Source: Duncaniella muricolitica (GTDB lineage Bacteria > Bacteroidota > Bacteroidia > Bacteroidales > Muribaculaceae). Taken from it: a stretch of 64,000 nucleotides of DNA. The notes beneath the pieces are model-generated. The model saw only the letters and a list, made by a program, of their open reading frames with translations. It did not search any database and was not told where the DNA came from. This document shows positions 44,001 through 52,819 of this stretch, piece by piece; position 1 is the stretch's first letter, and each line of letters begins with the position of its first letter. Position numbers and translations under genes: made by a program. The stretch spans positions 2,542,001 to 2,606,000 of the forward strand of contig CP061009.1 of assembly GCA_025808375.1 (NCBI GenBank), written 5' to 3'.

Positions 44001-44667
44001 CGACTTCGGCGGACTGGACCATGTGCTTGCCTCGGGCGAACCGATCAAGATTCTCGTCTTGGACACCGAGTGTTACTCCAACACCGGCGGGCAGACCTCC
44101 AAAGCCACACCGCGCTCATGTGTCGCCAAATATTCGGCCGACGGCAAGTCGACCCCCAAAAAGAATCTCGGCCGCATGATGATGACCTATGGCAACGTCT
44201 ATGTGGCTTCGGTAGCTCTCGGAGCCAACTATCAGCAGACCATCGACGCGCTCGTCGAGGCCGAACGCTATCCCGGCCCGGCCATAGTCATAGCCTACTG
44301 TCCGTGTATCAACCACGGCATACGTCCGGGACTCGGCCACTCCATCATCGAGGAGCGTCGCGCCGTCGAGGCCGGCTATTGGCCGCTCTATCGCTTCAAC
44401 CCCGAGGCCTATGCCCGCGGGGAGGAACCGCTCACCATCGACCGCCCCATTCCCGGCCTTGACAACAGCGGCTCCAACGGCTCGACCCCGTCCACGACCT
44501 CTCCCTCGTTCAAGACCTCCGAGCCTGTAAGTGACACCCGACAATACACCGACGCGGAAGACCGTTACATCGACCTCAACATGATTTCGCCCGAGCGTGC
44601 CGCCCTGCTCCGCCCCCTCCTCCAGCAAGACTGCGACCGCGAGACCCGCGCCCTCGGGAAGATTTAA
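41059..44667 (+). CDS. nifJ: pyruvate:ferredoxin (flavodoxin) oxidoreductase
   Basis: 1202 aa, single-chain PFOR. Domain I has YPITPVASMGE (usually YPITPSSPMAE in this family) and the CoA-site region; FTASQGLMLMVPNMYKIAGE, ALSIFGDHQDVMACRATGFA are diagnostic. The ferredoxin domain has two 4Cys clusters (CVECTECSLVCPHA; CLGCSSCSLICPGH). Domain VI has CAGCGETPYVKLL and the ThDP motif GDGWAYDIDFGGLDH...NTGGQ. The C-terminus is longer and Ser/Thr/Pro-rich. It normally splits pyruvate to acetyl-CoA, CO2 and reduced ferredoxin. Position in the oxalate cluster and the changed VASMGE loop raise the chance of a dedicated role; substrate not provable here. Confidence 0.93.
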   Translation: MKKEILDGCTAAAHVAYALSDVATIYPITPVASMGETAQKWGMAGRRNLMGQALEVREMESELGAAGAVHGALAAGALATTFTASQGLMLMVPNMYKIAGELLPAVFHVGCRSLATHALSIFGDHQDVMACRATGFAMLASASVQETMDLALVAHLAAIDGSLPVLHFFDGWRTSSEMNTISVIDYDTMRPLVNWDKVKSFRRRGMNPEHPDLRGSAQNPDVYFQNREAANRLYDAFPAIVQAAMDRVGNATGRHYHLVDYHGAPDADRVVVIMGSGADVVSETVDYLNNERGYKTGVIKVRLYRPFPTEALRTALPPTVRTVAVMDRTKEPGAQHEPLCEDVKSALYGYAPQGVQPKVIGGRYGLSSKEFDPSMVKAIFDEMARPTPKETFTVGINDDVTHLSLDVSESIDTSTTAGTYQAILYGIGNDGTVGGTKQVAAILGNTPGVYAQAYFSYSAKKSGGYTISQLRIGHSPVTSAYSIKDADYVGCHKASYVHRFSMLDNIRDGGVFVLNSPWTPEQMTTRLPLAMRRQMAERHVRFYNIDADAIAAKVGMLPRINMPMETVLLYLSEIIPFNITYPQLQEKIKTTYIHEGGEVVERNLQAIEMAVDALQEIDYTAIEGWTTTDDSQPSPTPHISDPRLKDFILNIHTPCIHGHGDSIPVSAFSPDGTMPMGTTAYEHRRIATRVPVWDADKCVECTECSLVCPHAAIRPFLLDKSEAEAAPDGLICKDAHGSPALSGYKFRIQNYTDDCLGCSSCSLICPGHALTMTPVSLVADSERQHLEWLRANVTPKDTLLSAATVNGSQLRTPCLEFSGACAGCGETPYVKLLTQLFGPRLLIANATGCSSIWGANYPSNAYCTDRTGRGPAWGNSLFEDNAEYGFGMLVSMKQRRARVEMMVRDMIDSDKTMPYLKAPLQAWYDAKDDPELSASTASQLVAMLSPVRDAAPQYAELLECANMLAVKSVWAIGGDGWAYDIDFGGLDHVLASGEPIKILVLDTECYSNTGGQTSKATPRSCVAKYSADGKSTPKKNLGRMMMTYGNVYVASVALGANYQQTIDALVEAERYPGPAIVIAYCPCINHGIRPGLGHSIIEERRAVEAGYWPLYRFNPEAYARGEEPLTIDRPIPGLDNSGSNGSTPSTTSPSFKTSEPVSDTRQYTDAEDRYIDLNMISPERAALLRPLLQQDCDRETRALGKI

Positions 44668-44681
44668 CCCCCTGAGTGGAT

Positions 44682-44801
44682 ATACATAAGGACAAAAGTC
44701 TCACAGGAAACAAAAGTTTTTTAAGCTGTCAGGGCAATCATTTATTTACCCCTATAACTTAAAAAACTTTTGTTTCCTGTGAGACTTTTGTCCTTATGTA
44801 T
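44682..44801. repeat. 44-bp perfect inverted repeat between convergent genes
   Basis: Arms 44682-44725 and 44758-44801 are exact complements (ATACATAAGGACAAAAGTCT... ), with a 32-nt loop; outside the arms pairing continues imperfectly (TGGA / TCCA). It ends both the oxalate cluster and the polysaccharide operon. It is much longer than a usual terminator, with A/T runs on the inner side of each arm; alternatives are a small non-autonomous element or a double-strand RNA signal. Confidence 0.85.
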
Positions 44802-44821
44802 CTCCACCCCCTATGTATCGG

Positions 44822-45592
44822 TCAGAGCGCGATTTTGTCTCTGATGCGCTCGCAGATTTTACACATATATCGCATCGACTCGAGCATACAGTTGGAATAC
44901 ACACCGTTGACCTTATAGGCCATCATATGGTCGTGATATATCTGCTTGTAGCTGCTCAGACCCGAGGTCGACGCTCCGCCCGTGCGCATTGTGACGAAAG
45001 TCTTGGGGATATACTTAGTCTTGATATTATTGACAAATATCAGCCTCAGCAACTGCTCGAAATCGGCAGCAATCTTAAAGCGCAGGTCAAACATCCCGAG
45101 ACGCATATACACACTTCTGCGACAGTAGAATGACGGATGGGCAGGCATGAAGCCGAGGCGCATCTTCCAGCGGCTGAACGATGCGGAACTGTAACGGCGC
45201 ACCATCTTTTTGAGGTCGTGGGGATGGACATAACACACGTCGCCATACACGGCATCTACCCCTCCCGATTGATAATTTTCTGCGATAGAGGCCAATACAT
45301 CGTCAGAGGTGTAGAAATCGTCAGAATTGAGCAGCCCCACCAGCTCGCCGGTGGCGCGGGCGATGCCCTTGTTCATCGCGTCATATATGCCGCGGTCGGG
45401 CTCGGAGTGCCACTTCAACCGCCCGTTATATCGAGGCTCATACTCACGGAGTATGTCCAAAGTATTGTCAGTCGAACCGCCGTCAACAATAATATGCTCA
45501 TAATCATCATATGTCTGAGACAAGACACTCTCCAGAGTATCCCTTAGAGACTCACCGCTATTGTAAGTAGCAGTGACGATAGATATTTTCAT
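44822..45592 (-). CDS. glycosyltransferase family 2
   Basis: 256 aa, GT-A fold: ISIVTATYNSGESLRDTLES, DGGSTDNT, GIYDAMNKGI and the DxD-type LLNSDDFY. The last part (AHPSFYCRRSVYMRLGMFDL, then IAADFEQLLRLI) is typical of the WcaA/WcaE-like group in colanic acid and capsule loci. It probably adds one sugar to the lipid-linked repeat on the cytoplasmic side. Last gene of the UpxY-headed operon, ending at the 44-bp inverted repeat. Confidence 0.88.
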   Translation of the reverse strand: MKISIVTATYNSGESLRDTLESVLSQTYDDYEHIIVDGGSTDNTLDILREYEPRYNGRLKWHSEPDRGIYDAMNKGIARATGELVGLLNSDDFYTSDDVLASIAENYQSGGVDAVYGDVCYVHPHDLKKMVRRYSSASFSRWKMRLGFMPAHPSFYCRRSVYMRLGMFDLRFKIAADFEQLLRLIFVNNIKTKYIPKTFVTMRTGGASTSGLSSYKQIYHDHMMAYKVNGVYSNCMLESMRYMCKICERIRDKIAL

Positions 45593-45723
45593 AAATTGAT
45601 GTTTTAGTCGTGAGAAATAACAGTGTCAGATTTGTAGAAAAAGCTATATCACACTATACCACACACAATATTCTGTATAACGTCTATAGCTGAATTATTG
45701 GAAGTCGGGAATAAAAACTCACT

Positions 45724-46914
45724 CTAACATAATCGGATTCGCAACCGATCATACATTTCAAGATAGGCCTTAAAGCAATCTCGCTGGTCGAAATGCGCCA
45801 CGGCATAAGCGCGACAATCATCGACCGATGGCAAGCCTGACCGTTCAAACTGCAATACGGCATCAGCAATACCTCTGACATCTCCCTGATCAATAACAAC
45901 TCCTGTGCCGGGAGTTATTGATTCGGGAGAGCCCCCTGTACGATAAGTTATCACAGGAGTGCCACATGCTATGGCCTCAAGATTGACTGTCGGATAGTTG
46001 TCCTCATATGTAGGATTAACCAATGCGACCGACTTGGAATACAGTTTTGCAAGCTCCGTCTGATTTTCAGTTCTCGACAGTCCGTCAATACCCTCGGGCA
46101 ATCCGGCAATCTGCTTTTTGGTCAATCCGACAAGTAGTATTTTGTATTCCCTTGGCAAAAGCTCGCGCAATTTATAAAAGTCAAATAACCCCTTACGCTG
46201 CTCCCATACATTCGCAACACCAAGAACAAGCTTCTCCTTTGGCGCACAAGGCTTGAAAACGTCAATATCAATGCCATTGTGTATCACTTCACATCGCGTA
46301 TCGCCAAAAAATGAACGACCTATGTAATCACCCACATAATGTGACACAGGCACAAGTGTGAGTCTGTCGCCCAACGATGTGAATATATTTTTTTTCAATT
46401 CATAGTTTCTCCTCGAGCCATCCTTTAGCAAAGATGCCGGATAGGCCCGCAGGCTCTCACAGTTGTGACACCCCTCAGTCCACTTCTCACATCCACTCAT
46501 CATGAAGTAAGCGCAATGGCCTGTAAAGGGCCAACAGTCATGAAGAGTCCACACCACAGGTCCTCCCCACTCCTTAAGATAGTCAAAGAGCAACGGATAA
46601 TTCAGATAATAACCATGAATGTTGTGCAGATGTATGACATCGGGATTGATGCGTCTTGCCTCCTCTATAAAATGCCTCGTCACCGCTTTTGATGCGAGTC
46701 CATGGTTGTCCAGCAGCCTTGACTGCACCCCATGTATGCGCATGTCAAGGTCATTGCCAATCCTTATCAGTTGAGACTGACTCTGAGGCAATCCCCGACC
46801 ATACGCAATCCAAGAATCCCACCCTTGGCTGATAGCAAGCCGGCCAACCTGCTCGGCTATCTTCCCGGTAGACCCTTGATTGGCGGTCACATTTATCTGG
46901 AGTAACTTGGGCAT
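45724..46914 (-). CDS. glycosyltransferase family 4
   Basis: 396 aa, GT-B fold: N-terminal INVTANQGSTGKIAEQVGRL, HLHNIHGYYLNYPLLFDYL and the Cys-rich WTLHDCWPFTGHCAYF region found in WcaC-like capsule transferases; C-terminal GVANVWEQRKGLFDF and the E-x7-E motif region NPTYEDNYPTVNLEAIACGT. Retaining transferase; sugar unknown. 131 bp separate it from the next gene, a gap without signals. Confidence 0.88.
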   Translation of the reverse strand: MPKLLQINVTANQGSTGKIAEQVGRLAISQGWDSWIAYGRGLPQSQSQLIRIGNDLDMRIHGVQSRLLDNHGLASKAVTRHFIEEARRINPDVIHLHNIHGYYLNYPLLFDYLKEWGGPVVWTLHDCWPFTGHCAYFMMSGCEKWTEGCHNCESLRAYPASLLKDGSRRNYELKKNIFTSLGDRLTLVPVSHYVGDYIGRSFFGDTRCEVIHNGIDIDVFKPCAPKEKLVLGVANVWEQRKGLFDFYKLRELLPREYKILLVGLTKKQIAGLPEGIDGLSRTENQTELAKLYSKSVALVNPTYEDNYPTVNLEAIACGTPVITYRTGGSPESITPGTGVVIDQGDVRGIADAVLQFERSGLPSVDDCRAYAVAHFDQRDCFKAYLEMYDRLRIRLC

Positions 46915-46956
46915 ATCTGATATCTACTTATAAACACGTTTATTAGCATATGAAAT

Positions 46957-48120
46957 CTATAATAGTGGAGCCAATGAGCATGGTCCATCTTTATATGGAG
47001 TCTTTTTTTTGTTATTCAAAGCATCAGCAAGTACAAGCAATCTTTTTGCAGCCTCGTTGGGACTCCATACTGTAGAAATTGTATTACGGGCTTCTTTTGC
47101 CAAACTTTCACATTCAGTAATATGTATCGCGCAATAATGTAGCTTTTTATTTAAATCGTCCTGATTACCGTCCTCAAACACCACACCATTCATTCCGTCT
47201 TTTATGAGATATGGGATCGACCCTATCTTTGATGCACCTACTACTACGCAGCCATTAGCCATAGCCTCATTGACGACAGCCCCCCATCCTTCTCGCTGAT
47301 TAGATGTGAAAAGAAGACAATGGTGATGTTTCATTTCTTCATGGATCTTTTCATTCGGGATATTACCATGCAAAACAACATTGTTATTAAGATTGTACCT
47401 ATCTATCAATTGCTTGACAAGATTCAATCTTTCGCCAGAGCCATACATATCCATAATGAATTTCACATCATTATCCCTTAAATATTTCGCTGCCTCTATC
47501 ATCATTTCGGGCCTTTTCCAATTCAGCATTCTGCAAACTGTCATTATTTTAAATACTCCTGTTCCATCATGAAACACCGAATAGTTCGATTCATTATCTT
47601 TCACACCATCGGTTGCCGGAAAATAGCCCCATTTAAATGCCTTGTTTTTAAAGGTCCCAAACTTACTTGAATCAGAGCTTGTGAAAGCACTGGCACACAG
47701 CAAATAATATGGTTTATTGCGAAAATGGAGCCAATAACTTATAATTGGACGAAATATATTAGGAGAAAGAACATTTATTATGCCCCTTTTTAACCATCTT
47801 TCCGAATATTTCAGTGTCAGTTTATTGTGTTTTAATCTCTTACCTATATATTTTTCAACTGCGGCACAACCACCGGCAATCATCGTAGGAGTATTTATCA
47901 CTAATTCTTCGACTTCTTTCTGGTTTGATTCAGATTCCCATGCCCTTATAAGCCATGGAACATTATCGTACTCAGGATATCCGGATTTTACAAATGTGTT
48001 CGGTATTTTTTCCAATTCAATAAAGCGAAAGCCTTCATCAGTAAGTTTATATAACTCCTGAGACAACGGATATTGATGAGGATTCAAAAAATTAGATATA
48101 ATAATTAGTTTTATTTCCAT
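46957..48120 (-). CDS. glycosyltransferase family 4
   Basis: 387 aa, GT-B type. Start LIIISNFLNPHQYPLSQELY; the nucleotide-sugar domain has FKIMTVCRMLNWKRPEMMIE, VVLHGNIPNEKIHEEM and LLFTSNQREGWGAVVNEAMA with the paired Glu. AT-rich, like the next five genes, unlike the GC-richer flanks of the locus, which suggests the core of the locus came by transfer. Confidence 0.85.
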   Translation of the reverse strand: MEIKLIIISNFLNPHQYPLSQELYKLTDEGFRFIELEKIPNTFVKSGYPEYDNVPWLIRAWESESNQKEVEELVINTPTMIAGGCAAVEKYIGKRLKHNKLTLKYSERWLKRGIINVLSPNIFRPIISYWLHFRNKPYYLLCASAFTSSDSSKFGTFKNKAFKWGYFPATDGVKDNESNYSVFHDGTGVFKIMTVCRMLNWKRPEMMIEAAKYLRDNDVKFIMDMYGSGERLNLVKQLIDRYNLNNNVVLHGNIPNEKIHEEMKHHHCLLFTSNQREGWGAVVNEAMANGCVVVGASKIGSIPYLIKDGMNGVVFEDGNQDDLNKKLHYCAIHITECESLAKEARNTISTVWSPNEAAKRLLVLADALNNKKKTPYKDGPCSLAPLL

Positions 48121-48220
48121 CGTATTTTTATAATGATAATTTTCATGATTATAGAATACAGAATCATTATACCTACCGTATAAATTGTACTACTTTAAAA
48201 AAGGAGAGATAAATTTTATA

Positions 48221-49276
48221 TCAGCTATTTTTTAATAATATACATTTATATGGAACATACGGACTCAATGTATTTCCTCCCCCTTTTGATATAATCCCTA
48301 AATAAGTAATGAAAAATATTACCAATACACAATTCAAAAGAAATCTAATCTTTACTCGTTCTTTAAATATATTTATTGATGAGAACAATATAAAAATCAT
48401 AAATATTGTAAAATACGAAAGCATTCTCGCAAACACGATTGATCCTCCATATATATATATAGCAATCCCTCCGAAAATACCACTCAGTACCATAAAATAA
48501 CACTGTTTCTCCATCTCAGAAATATGTTTATTTCTATAGAAAACCAGCATAAAATATATGGCCAACATAACGTTTAGATATATTAATTTACCGCCAAAAT
48601 TATCTTGCCATTTTAGATATATTTCATATTTATTTAATCCGACATCTGTCAATGAAGTCAATACACTTTCAATACATGCGAGTACAACACCGATTAAAAT
48701 AACTGAGATACACAGCCATTTAAAATTAAGTTGTCTTCTTAGAAAATATATTGGATATAGCAGTATCAATATTACAGCAGACGTATGGACATGTACAGCT
48801 ATTAGGCACGACAATAAGCTCATCAACAACTTTTTCCTCTGTATAAATGCAAATACTAACAAACCGATTGTCATTGACAATGCTTGCCTAATCGTACTGA
48901 ACGATGATAAATAGAAATCATTCCAAAGACAATATACCAACAACGCATGCAATTTTTGAGTCTTTGTGAGCTTCAACACACATAAACTAATATATAGAAC
49001 CACATATGTTAACACATTCGCGACAGCTATAGCCAAATGTGGGGCATTAAGTTTATTTGATAATGCAAAAAGACCTCTCCATACAAGTGAAAAACGACTT
49101 GTATCTGCATTATCCCAAAATGACGGTGTATTTACAATATGTTCATACATGCCATAATCCCATCCTGTATCATAACGTAATACCGCAAATGCAATCATGA
49201 CAATAAGCATACATATAGGCTTATTACCACAATAGAAAATAAGTAGGAATAAAAGAAATAAAAAATATGGTATCAT
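48221..49276 (-). CDS. EpsG/Wzy-like polysaccharide polymerase
   Basis: 351 aa, about ten membrane helices, strongly AT-rich. Features of the EpsG family: an early YDTGWDYGMYEHIVN-type loop (the RYDTGxDY motif), then alternating helices and no soluble catalytic domain. It probably polymerises repeat units on the periplasmic side. It overlaps the fucosyltransferase-like gene by one base. Confidence 0.8.
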   Translation of the reverse strand: MIPYFLFLLFLLIFYCGNKPICMLIVMIAFAVLRYDTGWDYGMYEHIVNTPSFWDNADTSRFSLVWRGLFALSNKLNAPHLAIAVANVLTYVVLYISLCVLKLTKTQKLHALLVYCLWNDFYLSSFSTIRQALSMTIGLLVFAFIQRKKLLMSLLSCLIAVHVHTSAVILILLYPIYFLRRQLNFKWLCISVILIGVVLACIESVLTSLTDVGLNKYEIYLKWQDNFGGKLIYLNVMLAIYFMLVFYRNKHISEMEKQCYFMVLSGIFGGIAIYIYGGSIVFARMLSYFTIFMIFILFSSINIFKERVKIRFLLNCVLVIFFITYLGIISKGGGNTLSPYVPYKCILLKNS

Positions 49277-50109
49277 TAATCAACCAATTTTGCAATAGTA
49301 AATGAATATGCGTCTATCTCGTTTGGCACAATGACTTCAGTGATAGAATTTTCCGGATACACCGGAGGAAAATGTCGACGATTAAATATTATTGGTATTT
49401 GACCAAGATAAGCTCCCCATGCCGAAAATGTAGAATCGGAAGCAATCAACATACGACATTTTGAGATAGCTGTCATATCGGCAAATGCGTTACCATAGAA
49501 ATGACGTGCAACCTCAGGATGACGTAATAATAGTGCCAATTCTTCATCAGTGCCATCAGAGAATAACGCAAATTTCAATGTTGGGTCAAGCTCCAATAAT
49601 TTATTGATTATACCGTCATACCATTCCAACGGAATGCGCAAAGATTGATTATAATCTCCAAGTCGGACATGGACTGCAATATGATGAGACAAATCGACTC
49701 CTTGCAATAAACTTATAGTCTCAGGGATCGTAATCGAATCGATATACTCCTTGACTTCTTTGTGACGACCATACAGCGGAATAAAGTAACCTGAAATATC
49801 AGGCACGACATGAACATCTTTTGCCATACCAACTTTCATACGCGCCAAAAGCCACATTTTCTTTAAACCGCTGACTCCTCGATGAGTGAATAGGTCTGAA
49901 TATGCCCTTTTATCTCGTTCGCCACGTAAATAAGGGCCAATAGAAATTTTTCGCCAGGTAGGGTCTACAAACTCAAGCCCTAAATCCTTAGCATCAAGAT
50001 AGGCACGACAAGCCATGAAAAGGCAGTTGGCAAGTCCGGGGCCTGACAGTCTGACAAAGCCCAAATCAACACCTGGTGCTGCAAGAGCCGCATAACTATA
50101 TTTCTGCAT
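49276..50109 (-). CDS. family 11 glycosyltransferase (alpha-1,2-fucosyltransferase-like)
   Basis: 277 aa. GT11 motifs: HVRLGDYNQS (the HxRRxDY site with changed second Arg) and ASDSTFSAWGAYLG (the SxS-FS-W-GA motif of alpha-1,2-fucosyltransferases), preceded by KFALFSDGTDE. The N-terminal FVRLSGPGLANCLFMACRAY corresponds to the usual GGLGNQLFQYA strand. Fucosylation of the surface glycan is the likely role, though fucose supply genes are not in the window and the changed Arg leaves donor choice open. Confidence 0.8.
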   Translation of the reverse strand: MQKYSYAALAAPGVDLGFVRLSGPGLANCLFMACRAYLDAKDLGLEFVDPTWRKISIGPYLRGERDKRAYSDLFTHRGVSGLKKMWLLARMKVGMAKDVHVVPDISGYFIPLYGRHKEVKEYIDSITIPETISLLQGVDLSHHIAVHVRLGDYNQSLRIPLEWYDGIINKLLELDPTLKFALFSDGTDEELALLLRHPEVARHFYGNAFADMTAISKCRMLIASDSTFSAWGAYLGQIPIIFNRRHFPPVYPENSITEVIVPNEIDAYSFTIAKLVD

Positions 50110-50115
50110 ATTCTT

Positions 50116-51261
50116 TTACTTATCGGATGTCAACTCTTTGTATAAATTATACACTTCTGTCGCATTATTTTTTGCTGTAAATTGACTCATTGCTTTGGCA
50201 TGACCGGCTTTACCAAGTCTTTCCAACAACTCATGATCATTCACCAAACGTGTAAGACAATTTGCCAAACTTGACGGATTACCTAATTCATATAATAATC
50301 CATTAAGTCCATCATCAATCAATTCAGGACATGCGCCTGCATTAGAGGCCACTACAACCAATCCGGCAAGCATATATTCAATTATAATTCGCCCAAAAGC
50401 TTCATTGATGCTGGTAACAAGGCCTACGTCATATTTTGACAATTTTGCACAAATATCATTATCCTGGCCACAAAAACGTATTATATCAGATACTCCTAGT
50501 TTTTCAGCCAATATCGTCAATTCTTCCTGTAAAGTATCATCGCCACTTCCTATAATATCAACTTCGACACTTCCTTTCGGCATCAATGCAACAGCCTCAA
50601 TCAAATCACGATGATTTTTACCTTTCGTCACACCTCCGACAATACATAATCTAAGAGGTCTCTCCGACTTGTCTGTCATTTTTTTTGAAGGTATCACTGC
50701 CTCATCCACACCATTATAGATTAACCTATACCTACCATTAGGAGCTATGGTTTTACTATAATGGCTCTGAATAGTTTTCGATATAGCTATTAAGGCATCC
50801 GCGTTTTCATAACAGCATTTAGAATACTCATTTCCACCTATAAATGATAACGGATAATCTACATCGCCAAATTCACGCAAATGCCAAACAAGTGGAATCT
50901 GCAATCTTTGTTTTAGATAGCAACCGAAAAATGCAAGTGATGAATTAGCATGAATCAAATCGAATTGACCTTTATATTTTCGGCTAATCTTATAGGCCGT
51001 AAGATAATTTATTTTTTTTCGTAAAAAACCTTCCACCCTATCTCGACATTTTCCCTGGCTCGGTTTTCGCATAGATGTGAATCGTACAACCTCATATGGG
51101 ATATTCAATCGTCTAAAATGTTCCTCAACAGGTCCATGACAAGGAATAAGCACAAAAGGCTCAACCCCCATAGGCCGAAGATAATCAATCATTGCCAGGA
51201 GTGATTTCTGCGCACCTCCAAGCCCCGCATAATGCGATATGTATAAGACTTTCAAAATCAA
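50116..51261 (-). CDS. glycosyltransferase family 4
   Basis: 381 aa: start VLYISHYAGLGGAQKSLLAM (the GGAQ-type acceptor loop), FDLIHANSSLAFFGCYL, then LRLCIVGGVTKGKNHRDLIE, IRFCGQDNDICAKLSKYDVG and NEAFGRIIIEYMLAGLVVVA (E-x7-E). Retaining transferase of unknown sugar. It lies 6 bp upstream of the fucosyltransferase-like gene and is AT-rich. Confidence 0.88.
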   Translation of the reverse strand: MILKVLYISHYAGLGGAQKSLLAMIDYLRPMGVEPFVLIPCHGPVEEHFRRLNIPYEVVRFTSMRKPSQGKCRDRVEGFLRKKINYLTAYKISRKYKGQFDLIHANSSLAFFGCYLKQRLQIPLVWHLREFGDVDYPLSFIGGNEYSKCCYENADALIAISKTIQSHYSKTIAPNGRYRLIYNGVDEAVIPSKKMTDKSERPLRLCIVGGVTKGKNHRDLIEAVALMPKGSVEVDIIGSGDDTLQEELTILAEKLGVSDIIRFCGQDNDICAKLSKYDVGLVTSINEAFGRIIIEYMLAGLVVVASNAGACPELIDDGLNGLLYELGNPSSLANCLTRLVNDHELLERLGKAGHAKAMSQFTAKNNATEVYNLYKELTSDK

Positions 51262-51307
51262 ATTTTATTAATATCAAATTTCACGAATCACTCCGATATG
51301 AAATGAA

Positions 51308-52819
51308 TCATATGTGCATAATTCGCTTTATATATTTTCTTAATTCTATTTTCTCAGATTGAATCAGAGACATCTTCCATAAAAGAAAGCAGGAAGTTAT
51401 CAAACCTACTACAACATTGATAAATACGTTGACGAATTTATCATTTCCAATTTGTGTTATAACCACCCATGCCATCATATAGGACACAACTGCAGCAAAC
51501 ATAATCTTCAATATTCCATAAATATATGTCTTAGCAGAAAATTCATCTATCGCATGAAGATAATATACATTATATATCAACAATACAGTTTGCACACAGA
51601 TTCTTATAATGAGGACCATCGACAATGGACCTCCGATATACAGAAGTATATATGCCAACGGGATATCTACCAATAGAATGAAAGAGCCTATAATTTGATA
51701 CCATTTTATGCGTCCTGTCGCTTGTACTCCAGTATTCACAGGATTGGCCAAAGAATACAATACACTGGATAAAAAACTCAACTGACAAAATGACACAGCA
51801 TAGTCCGGTATCTCGGACAACCACAATTTCAATATGAATTCAGTATTGGCAAGAAATGGTATGCCAATAGCTATTAGCATATAGCTTGAATATCTCATAC
51901 TATCAATTATGAGTCTGGAGAAATCACTTCTATTTTCATTTCCCCAATACTGGATTATCTGAGATGTATATGCCACATGTATATTGTTAACAAATCCTGC
52001 AATTGTACCCCATATTTGGTTTCCAAGGCCCATGCTTGCACTAGCAATTGTTCCACCAAATATATTTACAATTATATTATTTCCTTGATTGACACCACTC
52101 TCGGAAGCTGATTTACAAACAGTCCATCCGGCAAACGATAGCAAGGAAACAAATTGATTCTTGTCAAAATATTTAATATATCGGCAACCCTCAAACTGAT
52201 GGTGACAATACATTTTATCAACTATAGCCCTGACAATAGCCAAAGCCATCATTATAGCTGAATAAACGACCAATTGATCCCATGTGCAATATGCCAACCA
52301 AATCACTAGTCCTAACTGAAGCAATTTAACTACTACATCAATTCTAGCAAAATAACTGAATCGTTCATATGCAATAATTGACGCTTTATATGGGCCATTA
52401 GTCAAAGTAATAATTACCGTAAAAATCGCAAATTGAAAAACCCAATTAGCAGCCGCCATTCTTTCAGGAGGTATATTAAGCACATAATTTACGATATATA
52501 CTCCTATCGTCTCACTTAACAGTAAGACGATACCACCCAACAATAAATAAGAGTTCAGACATGTAGTAAAACATCTGATATATGTATCTCTATTTTCCTT
52601 TAAACTTAAGGATAAAAACCGTTGTGCACCAGAGAAAATTGCACTTTCCAAAAAAGAAAAAATCACAGCAATGCCTCCGACGACACTATATATACCGAAA
52701 TCACTTTCTCCTAAAACCAGAAGAAGTCGTCGTGATACATATAACGATATGCCTATCGTTATAAATGTACGAAAAAAAAGCATCAATGCATTTTTAGCAA
52801 TTCTCTTCTGATCTGCCAT
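51308..52819 (-). CDS. Wzx-type polysaccharide flippase
   Basis: 503 aa with 12 to 14 hydrophobic segments (FRTFITIGISLYVSRRLLLV; SDFGIYSVVGGIAVIFSFLE), the pattern of the MATE/MOP-superfamily polysaccharide translocases. It moves the lipid-linked repeat across the inner membrane for the EpsG-like polymerase. Its start overlaps the acetyltransferase gene by 26 nt, so the two are coupled. Confidence 0.88.
   Translation of the reverse strand: MADQKRIAKNALMLFFRTFITIGISLYVSRRLLLVLGESDFGIYSVVGGIAVIFSFLESAIFSGAQRFLSLSLKENRDTYIRCFTTCLNSYLLLGGIVLLLSETIGVYIVNYVLNIPPERMAAANWVFQFAIFTVIITLTNGPYKASIIAYERFSYFARIDVVVKLLQLGLVIWLAYCTWDQLVVYSAIMMALAIVRAIVDKMYCHHQFEGCRYIKYFDKNQFVSLLSFAGWTVCKSASESGVNQGNNIIVNIFGGTIASASMGLGNQIWGTIAGFVNNIHVAYTSQIIQYWGNENRSDFSRLIIDSMRYSSYMLIAIGIPFLANTEFILKLWLSEIPDYAVSFCQLSFLSSVLYSLANPVNTGVQATGRIKWYQIIGSFILLVDIPLAYILLYIGGPLSMVLIIRICVQTVLLIYNVYYLHAIDEFSAKTYIYGILKIMFAAVVSYMMAWVVITQIGNDKFVNVFINVVVGLITSCFLLWKMSLIQSEKIELRKYIKRIMHI

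Noticed and set aside
42073..44628. Long antisense frames opposite the PFOR gene (up to 170 codons)
   Set aside because: They are explained by GC-rich third positions of the sense gene, and the peptides have no domain pattern.
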